This document shows, piece by piece, positions 1 through 12,414 of a stretch of 64,000 bases of DNA; positions within the stretch are counted from its first letter, which is position 1, and each line of letters opens with the position of its first letter. Position numbers and translations under genes: made by a program. The DNA is from Trileptium ribeirensis (taxonomy: Eukaryota > Nematoda > Enoplea > Enoplida > Thoracostomopsidae). The stretch spans positions 1 through 64,000 of the forward strand of contig JASANE010003633.1 in the NCBI GenBank assembly GCA_030248225.1, given 5' to 3'. A model generated the notes under the pieces. That model did not search any database and was not told where the DNA came from. It saw only the letters and a program-made list of their open reading frames with translations.

Positions 1-1227
1 TTATTGTGTCGACATCGTTGTAAATGTTCGTCACGTTTAGCTCCACTATAACAGGGAATCAGACATTTATCGCAGAAATATTTCTTAGTTTTATGACGAC
101 GTTGGTTATACAGCAACGAATCCAAACTGCGAATCAGACAGTAATGTTCTTTGTACAGGAGGAGATGAATGTATTGTTGGTGTTGAGATTTCGATATATA
201 TAGCGGGTAAATTACCCATCTTCGAGCCCGTATACATTAACAGAAATACTGTTTTGATGTTCAAATCGAGGTACATCCTTGACCTTAACGGGGTATTCAA
301 TACAGTTTATATTAAGTTCATTAATGTATTGTTCATAGTTATTTATTCGTTCAGCATGATGCTTTCGATCGATTGCATGCAATGCCGCCAAAACACTCCA
401 CATGAAACATTTATTGTCATTATTTTGGATATTAAGTACCGCGTGTTTATTGCGGATTGATGCGGGAAGCTCTTTGTATGAGGATGCGCGGAGGGGTTGA
501 CACTTGCTGATATGTATATCAGCGTGTTGAACGTCTTGTAGCACCCATCCAGATCCCACACGTTGAAAATCATCCAGTTTCTTTTTAAGCTCATTGAACA
601 AATGGGAAAGTTCAGAGTCAATATTACTCCCATGTAGGATAGGGTGGATTTGGTATTGAAATGAGCTGTCATTTGCGTGCCATCCAATTTTTGTAGCGTA
701 CATTTAATGGATATCCATAGTTTGACACGACGCTTCAGTTGGTTGTTGATTAGCTGTTTCAACATCTCATGCGATTGCTGGAGAAAGCTGGATAGGTCGT
801 TGATGGGGTTGTTGGGTACTAAATAATAACTAATCAGGTACCCTTTGAGCGTCACGATCCATTGTCGTAGCGTGATGAAATCACCTTGCTCGATAATGGA
901 TGATCGTTGGTGTTGATCGTCCACGATCTCCTGCGCCATCTGTTGTAACTGGTCAAGATGATCAACATCAGTTGTTGTTGATGTTGGTGGTTGAGGTTCT
1001 ATATTCGTTGAGGTGGATGCCTGAGCTTCCACAATGGCTGCGGTGGTATAATGTTGACGCGCTTTACAATGTTTCTTTTGGTGTCTGATAAGTGCGTCAT
1101 GTCGCGAAAACACTTTACCACACTGCTCACACCAATTTAGTTGCATAGTATGAATTGTGTGAATATGACGTATAAGATGATCACGTCTGGTAAAACTCTT
1201 GTTACATTTATTACATTGAAGTTCCAT
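1..1227 (-). pseudogene. Polinton/Maverick-like PolB-associated zinc-finger gene, decayed, partial
   Basis: Read on the minus strand from 1227. The N-terminus has two C2H2 zinc fingers (starting CNKCNKSF and CEQCGKVF, about residues 5-55), then a Gln/Thr-rich linker. Around 600-700 the conserved sequence changes frame and continues with a domain containing GSGWVLQDV, LRASSYKELP and NNDNKCFMWSVLAALH. It changes frame again near 200-215 and continues with HYCLIRSLDSLL and a CxxC finger (YFCDKCLIPC) before running off the left edge. From memory, this domain order precedes viral/organellar-type DNA polymerase B in Polinton/Maverick or adintovirus-like elements of invertebrates; the polymerase itself would lie outside the window. 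At least two frameshifts make it a probable pseudogene. It is an old genomic copy and is described only. Confidence 0.6.
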
Positions 1228-1339
1228 TCTTTTTAAGAGATTCCAAAATAGTTCTTAAAAGGGATAATGTTGTATGAGACAAACAATGAAATCAACATGG
1301 ACGAAAATCAAATTTGATTACTTTGAAACTATATAAACA

Positions 1340-2380
1340 CACAGTACAGAAGTTGTTAGCTATGTAACCTATCTCAACCTAAATAGAATAAATGAAATCA
1401 ATATAGTTGAAAACCTATAGTTATGGATTTTGGTACCTTTGCTACTAATAGTTGTAAAGTTATTAAAGTATAACTTGTAAATTATTAGCTATGTAACTTA
1501 GATGCATTTAAATAAAAAAATAAAATGAATGTGCTCGAAAACATATAGACATGAATTTTTATTACTTTAAGACTGTTATTTAAAAAGTTATTAAATATAA
1601 TGAATAAATTATTAGCTATGTAATTATAACATATTAGCTATGTAACTAACTTTATTTAAATAGTAGAAATGAAATCAGAATATCAGAAAACCAATAAGTA
1701 TAAATTTTTACTACTTTATGACTATTAGTTGAAAAGTTATTTAAGTATAAATTATTAGCTAGCTTATTAGCTATGTAACTTAACTTTATTTAAATATTAC
1801 AAATGAAATCATAATATCAGAAAACCTATAAGTATAAATATTTACCACTTTATGACTGTTATTTAAAAAGTTATTTAATTATAAATTATTAGCTAGATTA
1901 TTAGCTATGTAACTTAACTTTATTTAAATAGTGGAAATGAAATCAGAATATCATAAAACCTATAAGTATAAATATGTACCACTTTATGACTGTTATTTAA
2001 AAAGTTATTTAAGTATACATAATTAGCTATGTAATATTACATATTAGCTATGTAACTGCTTAATTTAAGTAGCAAATATGAAATTACCGTATCAGAAAAT
2101 CTATGTACTGTTATAAATTTTTATTACTTGATGAATATTAGTTGAAAAATTATTGAATTATAACAATTATTAGCTATCTAGTCATAGTTTATTAGCTATG
2201 TAAACTAGCTTAATATTGGTAACAAAAATGAACTAAGCTTAACGTTTACCTATTGATATGAATTGTGGTATCTTTCCGACTATGTAAAAAATTTATTAAA
2301 GTAATACTTTTAAATTATTAGCTATGGCTCATAACTTATTAGCTATGTAACCTAAATTAGAAATTTTAAATAGAAAAAAT
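1340..2380. repeat. AT-rich tandem array with TTAGCTATGTAAC core
   Basis: About eight degenerate units of roughly 130-145 bp. Each carries one or two copies of the core TTAGCTATGTAAC (for example near 1351, 1487, 1631, 1767, 1899, 2045, 2190 and 2337), followed by a TTTAAATA-like stretch, ATGAAATCA and TTTTTATTACTTTA. Some units contain the core twice, 15-20 bp apart. The array lies directly upstream of the minus-strand zinc-finger gene and directly left of long repeat A. No coding potential is seen. Confidence 0.8.
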
Positions 2381-3689
2381 CAAATCAACGTTACATAAAA
2401 CCTCTGTATATTGGTTTTGATAGTTTTATGAATATTAGTCAATTCCTATTATTGCTTAAAATCCTTTCTGTTTAGTTCATTAATGAATGAAATGAAAGCA
2501 ACCAACGTGCTTGTGTAACAGGCCCGTTCCGGCCCGTTACGCGCGTCTTGCAGGCTTTTAGCGTCCAAAGTACCCAATTGTGTCTCAAATTGAGCCGAAC
2601 ATCGCCGGCAGGGACAAAAGTTTCATACGCGACTTGGTGCCATGGTTACCGATAATTGTGGCGTTTATTGTATTATTGCCTATGCATGTTGCCATTGTTA
2701 TATTTCGTCATTAATGTAACCTTTGCCCTTGCGTGATTTATCTTATAATTGTATGCTTGAACTGGCTCAGGTGCGCTCGGAGGAGACGAGTTTAGGTTAA
2801 TTGCGCGAACCCAGAAAGACAAGGAACTGTAGGAGAGTGCCAAAGGTAGCCAGGATCGACAACTCGAACGGAACTCGACCACTATGTCTTTCCCCTCTGA
2901 AAATTCAAATTTCTGACCGTCCGGGAATAGGAGGCCTCGGACGATCTAAGGGGAAGGGAAGTGATCGAAATCAGGATTATCAACTTTACCTGGTTCAAGC
3001 GAACCATAGCTTAATGGTCGCAAAAGTAAGCTGAAACAAATGGGTTACGGTAGTTTCCGATTATTCGGAAATGACGGACCTCGGGCCTGTTTATCGGCCC
3101 GTAACCGTCCAACGGTTCAGATTTACCGAAAACGTCCCGAGTACTTTTCGGTAGAGAATTTTTCGGGCTTTCGAACGAGCTCGAAACATCGCAACTTGCT
3201 GGAGGATCACCTGAGATATTCTAAGGACAAACAGGTAAACATTCAATTAACAGCCAATACTTACGCTAGGTTTGGCTGGTGACCAGGGTTCCGAGTGGAC
3301 CTGTTATAGGCCTATATGGAAATATAATTATGCATACGTATGTGTATTGCGCGATCTTCGTGTCTCGGTATGTCTATTTTCCCGCCCCCCACCGTATCGG
3401 AACCTTTATTTTTATAGCATCCGTTGACGCCCAAAATTGCCTGATCCGCACCCTAACAACTGGTTTTTCTGGTAACCATCGGATCATTGATTGGAAGTAT
3501 GCATGTTTCTAAGCAGTGTACCCATTTAGGCATCTGACGAGGCCAGGCGGTCTCGACCTGACCAGCCCTCCCGCTGCCATATAGCTTACTTCCCTGTTTT
3601 ATAATACACCACGAAAAATTCAACATAACAATTTCGCCTGTTCTGTACCAACTCCGTATTTGACCACAGACCCTAAACGTGCTCATGCC

Positions 3690-4150
3690 ACCCCTCATTT
3701 TATTTGTCTGCTCCTGGCGAGCACAACGATATCCGGCGGGTCTTTGTCCGCCCTCGCGTTAGCCTCTTATGACCGATAATGTGCCCCCCCAATTTGGCCT
3801 ACCGACTGCAGGTGGGTACAGACCGACCGAAAATTTAACCTCGACTCAAAAGTAGTCATAATGCCCCTCATTGCATTCGTCGCGTCGAGACATCTTCAAC
3901 GATGCCCGGCGGGTCTCCATCCGTCGCCCCGTTAACCCGGGACGGCCGAAAATGCGCCCCCACTTTTTGCCGACACTCTCTTTAATGGTCCTTAACAGTC
4001 GTGATTTTAGTGCCCCTCTACCCGCTGCCGGTAAGGTAGGGAAAACACCCCTTGTTCGAATCGCCTTTCCAAGGCGAGTTCAACGATGCCCGGCGGGCGT
4101 CGCTCCGCCCAGCCGTTAGCGCGGGAGAGCCCGCTGAAACCCCGTATACT
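3690..4150 (+). repeat. Three degenerate ~170-190 bp subrepeats inside copy A
   Basis: Three successive units contain a GGCGAG or CGTCGAGAC block, then CAACGAT-CCGGCGGG, then a GTTAGC or GTTAACCCGGGA block and a run of C residues. They lie near 3715, 3885 and 4070. The same three-unit arrangement is present in copy B near 61400, 61570 and 61745. Confidence 0.6.
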
Positions 4151-4379
4151 AATATATGTCGGAACCCAAAATTGAGCCCCGACCCGCCACTGCGTCTACC
4201 CCCCTCGTGTTTGGTATCGTTCGGCCCCGTTCTTCGTCCTGGGACCGAATTTCGCCCCAGCCCCTCGAAATTCCCTCGGGAACCCCCTGTCCCGACTCCC
4301 TTCCCGTGCCTTTCTTTTTCGTTCTTCTTTTCTTTTCCACTCTCTCTAACCGACTTCTTTTGGTCGGTTGTCGCTGCTG

Positions 4380-4475
4380 CTGTCGCCGTGACTGTATATG
4401 TATACATATATATGTGTGTGTGTTGCTGTGCTGCCGTGTTGAGGTTGTTGTTGTTGTTGTTGTTGTTGTTGTGGT
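4380..4475. repeat. Microsatellite tract (TA/TG, then GTT)n
   Basis: A TATATGTATACATATATATGTG stretch is followed by about ten GTT/TTG units at 4441-4472. It creates long low-complexity open frames on both strands (poly-Asn, poly-Leu or poly-Val) that are not genes. Confidence 0.85.
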
Positions 4476-6399
4476 TCTGCATGTTTCTAGTGTGGACTCG
4501 AGCGACCTTTCTGTCGCTCAGGTCGCCTGTGTGTCTCATGTGTAATGTGTGCTCATGAGTAGTGTATGTGTATGTAGGGATAAAATATGTATATGTATAT
4601 ATTTATATATATATAATAAGTAGGACGACACAAAAAACAGGACACACGGGGACAGGACGTACAAAATTTTCTTAAATTCGTGAGTTTTACGGACGTACTG
4701 GACGCCTAGGAATAGGAAAGACGGGGGGTAGGTTTAGGGCCCTCCCATGGGTTCCGGGAGTTCCTGAATAGGACCCCGATAGGTTAACAGATACACCGGA
4801 ATGAGCTGCCCCCACGACCGCGAAATCAGCTCATTCCCGCCTTAGGTTCCCCCCCTTCGGGACGTCCAAAGACGTCCTGTCGGGATATCTGAAAAGCCGT
4901 TAGCTTGGAATGCTAGGAATGTTTGGCTTTATCTTGTAAGCCAACATATAAACGTGCAATGTTTGCACGTTTATCCATGGGTAAGGCGACAAAATTTAGC
5001 CCCAGATGCCCTCCAAATAAGCTTAATTAAGTGATGGATGAGGCAGCTAACTCGCTAAATAGCAGAAATTTGGTTTTAAATCGGCGAGTTAGCTGGGGAA
5101 AAATTTGATGGATGAGAACCAGAACGCGGAAAAGACATATTCTAGCTTATCTTGAATGCTTTGTAGGGGGAAAAGATTTAAAATTTTGAATATTTGACGG
5201 GTGATTTAACCGTTTTCGTGGGACATTTGGGGGATAACGACCCAGCTAAGTTAGGTAAGAGATTTAAAAGATCTGAGTAATGAGTTTTCGGCAAGTTTCT
5301 GACAAGAATTTGGGACTACAGATGGGGTAAAATCGGAGATTTTGGAAGAAAACTCGCAGATGGTCGACCTCCGAGTAATCGGAGGGTTCAAGTTTGATGT
5401 CGGCGATTTCGATTGAAGCCGACTCTCTCTAACGGGGTCCCAGGGTTTACGATAGCTGTCAAAAATGAAAGTTGGGGAATTTTTCGATTGGGCGCCCGGG
5501 TTTGACCTCGAAAAAGTGGGCGTCAAGAGAACGTCGCCGATTGGATGGCGACAAAATCGCCATGCTTCAACACAGCGGAAAATTTTGAAGCGACGACTAC
5601 CGCGTCGTCTCTTGGAATCAGTTCGACTTCGGCAGCGCGGAGTTCGGTCGACTCTACTGACCGGCTCCGACGCTTGACTTTACTAGTGTAATTTCGCAAT
5701 AGTTTTCTTGCTTTCTTGTGCTTTTTGTTCTTCGAGTTTGGAATGGAGGTCGACGACTGGAGGACCCGCGCAGACATCTTCCGTCTCGCGGAAGGGGACT
5801 AGCGGTTGCTGTCCCGGACCGACAGCTGTAAGTTAAGAGGAGACTCGAGAGATTGGGGGTTTATTTTCCCCAGATGTAACAGGGACCAATCATCTACAAA
5901 AGACAAATTTAGCTGATCGTGGCTTAGCCTTGTTTTTACAGGTTGAACCGACGCCCGTTTTCTACACTTTACATGTTTATCAGACAAACCTCCTCAAGTC
6001 GAGTTCTGTTTTGGGCACCTCGAGCGATTGCACAGAAGGTACCAAATCTTAGGCACCAAGAGGCCGAAGTCATTCTGATTCCCCGTGGTCATAGGTAGGA
6101 CAAACAATGATGGACGCCTCTCGTCCATGTTTTACATGATGCGTTGCTCTTGAGTTAAGGTAGTTGAATTTTTCCTGAGCCGACCACGGTAAAATTTCCC
6201 CGATGATTTATAGGGACCGGCTTACGTGTTTGCGTTTCTGGTTTACAAAATTCCAGTTTAGTAGACCGTTCGATGCTCATGCCGCTGCTTGAGCTCGGAC
6301 TGACATTGCAGTTAGGGACGGAGGATTAGCCTCCGTCGGGCTTTAGAAAGCCCCAAAATTTCGCTTATCATATTGAGCTAAGAAAATTTGGGGAAATAG

Positions 6400-9223
6400 A
6401 AAAGACTAAACAAATTTTAAGAACATCAACCTGAGCATAAGGTGTTTTGCTTTCTGATTGCAATGTTTGCCGCGTACAAGAGTGGCCGGATTACTTCAAC
6501 CTCAATTAGGACCTATTTGGTTGTCACAAGCGAGGCATCAGAGTTTTGTACGGAGTCCAGCCCCGACCGCCCGAATCCTTGACAGCCCCAATGACCCCAT
6601 AGCCTAAGCTCTAACAATAGACATTACTACAAAATGTTTACTTCGAAACTGTTGCAACCAGGCTATAAAGTTTACCAGGTTTCGCTACAACGCAGACTTG
6701 TGGTTAAGCTCGGCGACAGTACGTAGGAAGCCCCAGGCGACCAAAAGCAACTGACGGTATGGCCAGGTACCAAAATCGGCCACAACAAATGCATTCAAAG
6801 GCACGTTAGGGTGCTCATTGTTCAAAATGAAATCATCATGCTCCCATTTTAAGAAAGAAAACTCGCGACCTCTCGCGAATCATTTTGGTCCCAAACCGAG
6901 TAAGTGCAAAACCCCGTTTTCTTTTCAGAGCGACTTGATCGCTGAGTTTAGGCATTTTTACATTTTATCCCTGGTTGCCCGTTAGGCTATGTACTATGTA
7001 GGCCCTTTCTCTGAGTTTTACTGTTTCGTCTCTCTCTTTTTCACTTTCCCTTGTTGAGTTTCGATCCTGCACGGAGGATTTAAGTCCGCTGCAGGTATTT
7101 CTGTTTTATCCACTCGACTATCGAGTTCTGAGGAAATTCATTAAAATTTTGGTGATAACTCGACTGCACAATTTCGATAGTGCAGTCGAGACACTGTACA
7201 ATTTCGATGTGTACAGTGTATTAAGGCAATAGGATGAGCCCGATAGAGAGAGGACGACAAAACAAGAGAAACAACAGAAACAAAGGAAACAGCAGAAACA
7301 AAACGAGCAACAGAAACAAAAGCAACGAAAGGAACCGAAAGCAAGACAAGAAAAGAAAGAAAGGAACCAACCAAAACAACCCCAAAAGGAAAGTACCAAC
7401 CCACCCCCGGCGAAACGAGTCCCAGTTATGGGAAAGGCACGACAACCCGTTAGTATCGTTAAAAGGGCGGCCTCGGTTGCTTAGGAAATCGCTAAAGGCG
7501 ACAACCGCCCAAGCCCCGTTTACTTAGGCTGTCGAAGAAATGACCAGGGGCGACCGGTTAAAGAATTTGTGTAAGACTCCGCCACGCGCCGACATAACGT
7601 TGTTCAATTGATACCCTACAACCAAAATCGATCGGACTGTCGCCGGCCTACCGGTTATGAGACTAGTAGGACTCCGGATAATCGAGCTCCCAGTTGAACT
7701 ACTCAAATTGCTGAGGCGACGGCTATTGGAGAATTAGAGAAAAACCTGGCCGTAGGACGGAATGAAATAAGTGACTTGTCAGGGACGCTAGGTAACAGTT
7801 GTAGGACAGGTGATGCACACGGACAGCGTTTTAACTTCTGACTGCGATGTAGGCGCCTAGTTGGTTGAATCATGACTATCAGCTCGTATTCATTGACGAT
7901 TTTTACTAATCAGTTGCGTGGACGATGCTATGATTTGTACCATATTCGATTGTATTAGTGCGACGGAGTTGTACTTCATACTCTAGGTCTATGCTTTCAT
8001 CGTTTTTGTACCGTATTCGATTTTAGTAGTGGGACCGAGTTTTATCTTATATCCTAGGTCTATGCTTTCACCGTACCCGGAGTCATACCCCGTCATTGCT
8101 GTACCGAATCCGCTCCCTTCTCCGCATAGCCTTCGAATTGCCTGCACTGCCGCGCGCTATTAAGAGCGAACTTCGAAGCACGCCGAACCCATCCTCCGAG
8201 CTAGAGCGGACTTAGCTGAATGCCTCGAGTACAGATTTCGGCCCGGTAATACCGGGAACTACTTCGCTCGCGCCATTTTTTTTGGTTTCCCTTTTTTGCA
8301 TTGGACAAAGGGAGCGAATGCTCGGATTGGTACATTGTCACGGTCTTCGTTGGTATTTGTTCGTGTACCTTACTGGATGCCTGTCATTTACTAATGCTGT
8401 ACATAGTTTTGAATAAACTCTTGAAAATTACATGACGTGTCCCGTGTTATTAGATTCTTAGCGTAATAAAGACGTTCGAATGAACGGGCCAACTCTACGT
8501 GCCACGGCTTGACGAGGGGAATGTACCAAGCCCTGACACGTGCAGTTCGCCACTAGTACTTGTGTGTGAAAATCACGGAATTGTAGCGAGAGTGGTCCAC
8601 CTTATTTGTCAATCGAACTCGCTCATGAAATTAGTACACGCAAATAGGGATAAGATTTACTAGGAAAACGCTATTACTAAATACGGATAAAAAGGTTATC
8701 AGAATACCAATTAGATAGCCCGACGTTAAACTTTCAGGGCATGTCGGAACCCTGTGGGGGCCACATGGCTACAACATACAAAGTGTTCGGCTAAGGATAA
8801 CGCAGCAGAACCCAAAATTTACCTAGCAAAATCAAACTTATCACGCATTTTTCTTTGATCTACGCTAGACAAAACAACTTCCATTAGATTGAGATAGGGA
8901 ACATTGGTTTGACATTATGACCTGTGAGCAGGTTTCGGTGTCAACCTCCCTGGGGGACCTCAGCAATCATACCCAGATACTAGACACGTGCGCAACCAAT
9001 CGGGCGGGGTCCGAACACACCCCGTGAAGCGCGCCTGCGGCCTGCTAAGCTCCGTAACTTCTTGGGTCTGACCAAGAAAAGTGGCTAAATTAGAAAACTT
9101 AGGGTCCGCCCTTGAGGTTATGATAGCCGGGGTCGTATGGGCATGGTGTTAGGAAGTTGCGCCATGCAGCTGCGTCACCGTTATTACAGCAACTACTTTC
9201 TCTTCACATACAAAAAAGACGGT
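6400..9223. other. GC-moderate non-coding continuation of repeat A
   Basis: This stretch is similar in composition to copy A (many CCGG/CGG words), but its counterpart in copy B lies beyond the window, so its membership cannot be tested. No ORF longer than about 100 codons looks protein-like. Near 7905-8065 there is a local near-duplication: a GTACCATATTCGATT / CCTAGGTCTATGCTTTCA block occurs at about 7937-8000 and again at 8010-8070. Confidence 0.5.
7245..7393 (+). repeat. 149-nt tract with no T, A-rich purine/C repeat
   Basis: No T occurs from 7245 to 7393. The tract is built from AGAAACAA, AACAGAAAC and AAAGGAAC words. On the minus strand it reads as strings of Cys, Leu, Phe and Ser, which are low-complexity shadows and not genes. 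Confidence 0.8.
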
Positions 9224-9399
9224 CGAAACACAAGGCCCACACAAAGAACCAAAAACCAAAAAAAACAAAACAACACCACGCAACACCACCACAGCCAACA
9301 GCCAAAAAACACAAAAAAAAAAAACACACAAAAAAAAAAAAAAAAACCAAAAAAAAAAAAACCACAAAAAACCCCCCACACCCCCCCCCCCCCCCCCCC
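9224..9399 (+). repeat. 176-nt T-free A/C tract ending in poly-C
   Basis: No T occurs from 9224 to 9399 and only a few G. The tract moves from A-rich text with ACC and CAC words to long A runs, then ends in a run of about 19 C just before TCGAAG. Long homopolymers make the assembly here suspect. Confidence 0.8.
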
Positions 9400-10560
9400 T
9401 CGAAGTGAACATGTATGGATTAAATGTTGTTACACAAGAATGAAACGCCCTGGTTAAACAGCGGTTGTTTTGTCCTCGTTGATTGTCACAACAGAAAATT
9501 CTGTTTAAAATAATATACATATACATTGAAAATAAGAGTAATTCAAATCATGTCGAGTCGAGCCTGGCACGTTGGACAGTGCCAGACCAGTTCTTCTGGA
9601 TGATCGATCAATCTACGAAACAATCAAAGAGACAATTGTATACAGTTATCACTTTCAGTCCAAGGCCGATGAGAATCTTCGTCGATATCGCTTTTAAAGC
9701 TACCCTTGCGCATTAGACAATACCGATTGACCGATATCGGTTGACTCCTAGAGTCGTGAACTCTATGTTTTCTTCGTAATCCATGCGATTTAGCACGTTA
9801 TCGCCAAAATGTTTGAACAACTGATTATATGTATTTATAACAGGTGGTTTCTGGTTATCACCTGGACGAATGCGTGCAGTACTCGGATATTTTGACCGAA
9901 TGACTCAATACAAACAGTCAAAGTCCTGATGAAATGTATTCGCAATACGTTTACCATCAAGTTATTCAGTGCGTTTCGTAATAACGATGTCTCAAGGCAA
10001 AAAAGTATGAAATTTGCGCAACGATCATCATACTGCTGAAGCATCTTGCGCTAACAAGATACAACTGAAGTGAAATTTGGTAGTTGTTAAGTTGAATTTC
10101 CTAAATTCTAATTGGATGGATATTTTGAATTTTTTGGTAATTAGAAGGTTTGGGTTTGGTTTAATAGAAGTTTTGGATGAAAGTAACAAAACTAAATTTG
10201 AATGAACTATAACAAAACCCAACAACACGCCGAACTATGAAACCATACCACACCGCAGTTATTAACTGAAAATAATCCACTTCTCCGCTCATTATTTATA
10301 ACTGCAGCAATAAATGCATTTAACAAAAATTATTATAAATATTTAGGCGTGTGGTTGGTTATTTTGGTGATTGCAGGGCTACTGGGACAATACGCCACGC
10401 TAGAGGGCTACCCAGTTTAAAAGGTCCTACTTCTTCCGAGCGTGCCTACCACCTCTACAATTGCAAAACTAACAAAATTAAGTGAAATTATTGAATTGTT
10501 TCGAAAAGTGAATACAGGTCGGATGGCTGCATGTATGATCAGGACCGTATCTTCCGGCGA
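9400..10560. other. Unassigned AT-rich sequence
   Basis: No gene is recognised. Short open stretches exist near 9560-9700 (plus) and 9835-10044 (minus), but neither shows a familiar motif. They could be worn fragments of a coding repeat. Confidence 0.4.
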
Positions 10561-11740
10561 ACGTGGTAGCCCTTGAACCATGCAAAAGAAGATAACGAAA
10601 TCATTGAGATGTTGGAAAAGGATGAGAAAAAGGAAAACCGATGGTTTGGTAAATTTTTGGAAATAGATTTTTCGGGGAATTTTTAAAGAAGTTTTGGGGA
10701 AGGATAGAGGGGTTTTGGGAATAGGAATTAGTTTAGCGTAGGCGGAAAGTGAATTTTTATCAAGTTTGGCGATAAGAAGAAATGATTTGGATGGATGAGC
10801 GAAAAGCATTGTGTATTTTTAGAGCAGGGAGATGGGGGATTTTTTGGAATTTTTGGGAAAGCTGGGGTGGAGGGATAATGGTGAGAGTAGGCTGCCAATG
10901 AAAGTACTAGGTAGGGTATGGTAAATGAGGGGTCTAAATGGACTGGGTAACAAAACAAGTAATTTGGGTGGGAATGAAAGGTTGAGAGTAGATATATTTT
11001 GGAAAAAAGTCAATGATGAAGTATAGGAAATTGACAGGGAGGGCAGAAATAAAGGAAAGAGTTTAGAAATGTGAGGGGAAAGAGGAAGAGTTGGAGAAAA
11101 AGAAATTTGGACAGAAAAAATACGCTTTGGGAGTCTATGTTTTGGGGTAGTTTATCATGGAAGAAAATTTTAGGAAAGAGAAAGATTGAGGATATTATGG
11201 CGGGGGTAGGTGTAGGGGGTAGGCTGTTTTGTAGGGAGAAGGGAAAAAAGACATGGTTAGAAATAATTAAATTTGGGATGATTTAAAGAGAAAAAAGAAA
11301 TATGAGAAGGTGTTGAGAGAAGAGCGTAAATTGATGAGATTCAGGCAGAGAAGATTTTGGAGAGGGAAGGGAGATAATAGAAGTTCTTAGAGAAGTATAT
11401 TGGAAAAGGAATTGGTAAGAAGGGTAGGGCAAGAAGGAAATAGGGAAAAGAACTAAATATTTTAGAAGGGGAAGGAGGTATTTAAGAAGGAAATTGAGAA
11501 ACGCAAGGGGTTAGGTACCGAATAACTTACGGCAAGGAAAATGAAAATTTTAGGAAAAGTGAAAAATATAGAAAGATGATGTAGGAAAAGTATACGAGAC
11601 GGAAATGGGTTAGGAAAAAGGAATAAAAGGGCAACAGGATGGTTTCTCGGGAAGGGAGAAATAAATAGGGGATTTATGGGGGTAGGGGTGAATATAAGAA
11701 TAATGACATTAGTTAAGAAGAAACAAAATGGAAGGTTGAC
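10560..11740 (+). other. C-depleted, G/A/T-rich block of about 1.2 kb
   Basis: The plus strand is strongly depleted of C over more than a kilobase, with GGGAAGG, GAGGGAT and AAAGAAG-type words. Minus-strand open frames here are Pro/Ser/Phe/Leu-rich compositional artefacts. No tandem period is obvious. Confidence 0.6.
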
Positions 11741-12414
11741 TATTAATTCCTTAGCTAGCCGATGAAGGATAAAAATAAGGTGTTTTGCTGTTGTACCGGT
11801 TGAACAGGCTATCCAGAGGGTTTTGGATTAAAATCCGTCCAAAAAACCGTAAAATTGTTCTTGATCCCGTTAAACCAAAATTTCTGGATTTACAAATTCT
11901 CAGTATTACACCGTCCCTCCCCTTCTTAAGCTGTGTTCTTCCTTATTTTGTCCTAATTTGCATAAATTCTGTATATTTCTGTTATTAGCTAACCCTACGT
12001 TTATTTAGTTTTACTTTTGATAGTTTTTGGTTGAACTGTGTTGTATAGTAAGCTCGTAGTGGAAGCATTACTAAACATATTCACTCTGGAAAAACCGTTT
12101 GCGAGTAGCTAAAACGTTAGCACCAGAGTCGATATCGCACGTGTATTGTATTGTATTATGGCTTAGTATATTTTTTATTTTCTTTGTGCTTATAAGTTTT
12201 ATGACAAAATTGGGGTATAGCCTGGCAACTTCCTAGGATTGTTAGTTCAGGGTGAGACGTAAAGAATGAAGCGAATTAAGTCGATTTGAGAATTTTATCG
12301 TTTTTGGCTTGCGATTTTGTTCCATGACTGTTGCGGCGGATACCACGTAAAACAAAAAATTTACGTAACGTCTCGACGGGATAAATATCGATTAGTATAA
12401 TACTAATAAAGCAT
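11740..12414. other. Left flank of the giant retroelement, nothing recognised
   Basis: AT-rich sequence without a supported gene. It ends in AAAGCAT, immediately left of the 5' LTR. Confidence 0.5.
12410..12414. other. Probable target-site duplication, left copy
   Basis: AGCAT precedes the 5' LTR, and TGCAT (33165-33169) follows the 3' LTR. They share GCAT. The TSD is therefore either 4 bp with a one-base offset or 5 bp with one mismatch. It supports a single intact insertion over a recombinant between two copies. Confidence 0.55.

Larger units (their letters stand above)
2514..6400 (+). repeat. Long GC-rich dispersed repeat, copy A (possible giant LTR)
   Basis: Collinear by eye with 59855-64000 in the same orientation. 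Both begin TGTAACAGG-CCGTTC. Shared landmarks include the GGTTACGGTAG-TTCCGATTA block (3040 / 60538), CGGGCCTGTTTATCGGCCCG (3080 / 60575), CCCCCTCGTGTTTG (4200 / 61877), TTCGACCTCCGA-like text (5360 / 62940), CAGTTCGACTTCGGCAGC (5620 / 63195) and TTCCCCGTGGTCATA (6080 / 63560). Identity is patchy, perhaps 65-75%. No convincing protein is encoded on either strand. The TG start and size would fit a very long LTR, but no matching CA end, primer site or TSD was found, so the class is open. The sequence is markedly richer in GC and CpG than its surroundings. Confidence 0.65.

Noticed and set aside
1340..2380. CRISPR array
   Set aside because: Units are degenerate, AT-rich and of 130-145 bp without unique spacers, in a eukaryotic genome.
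4018..4558. Long overlapping ORFs on both strands (up to 173 aa)
   Set aside because: They run through a GTT/CAA microsatellite and T/C-rich text inside repeat A; poly-Asn or poly-Leu products with no motif.
7118..7527. Cys/Phe/Leu-rich and Lys/Asn-rich ORFs
   Set aside because: Pure by-products of the T-free repeat tract.
9149..9526. 125-aa Gly/Phe-rich minus-strand ORF resembling a membrane protein
   Set aside because: Translation of A and C homopolymers; not a protein.
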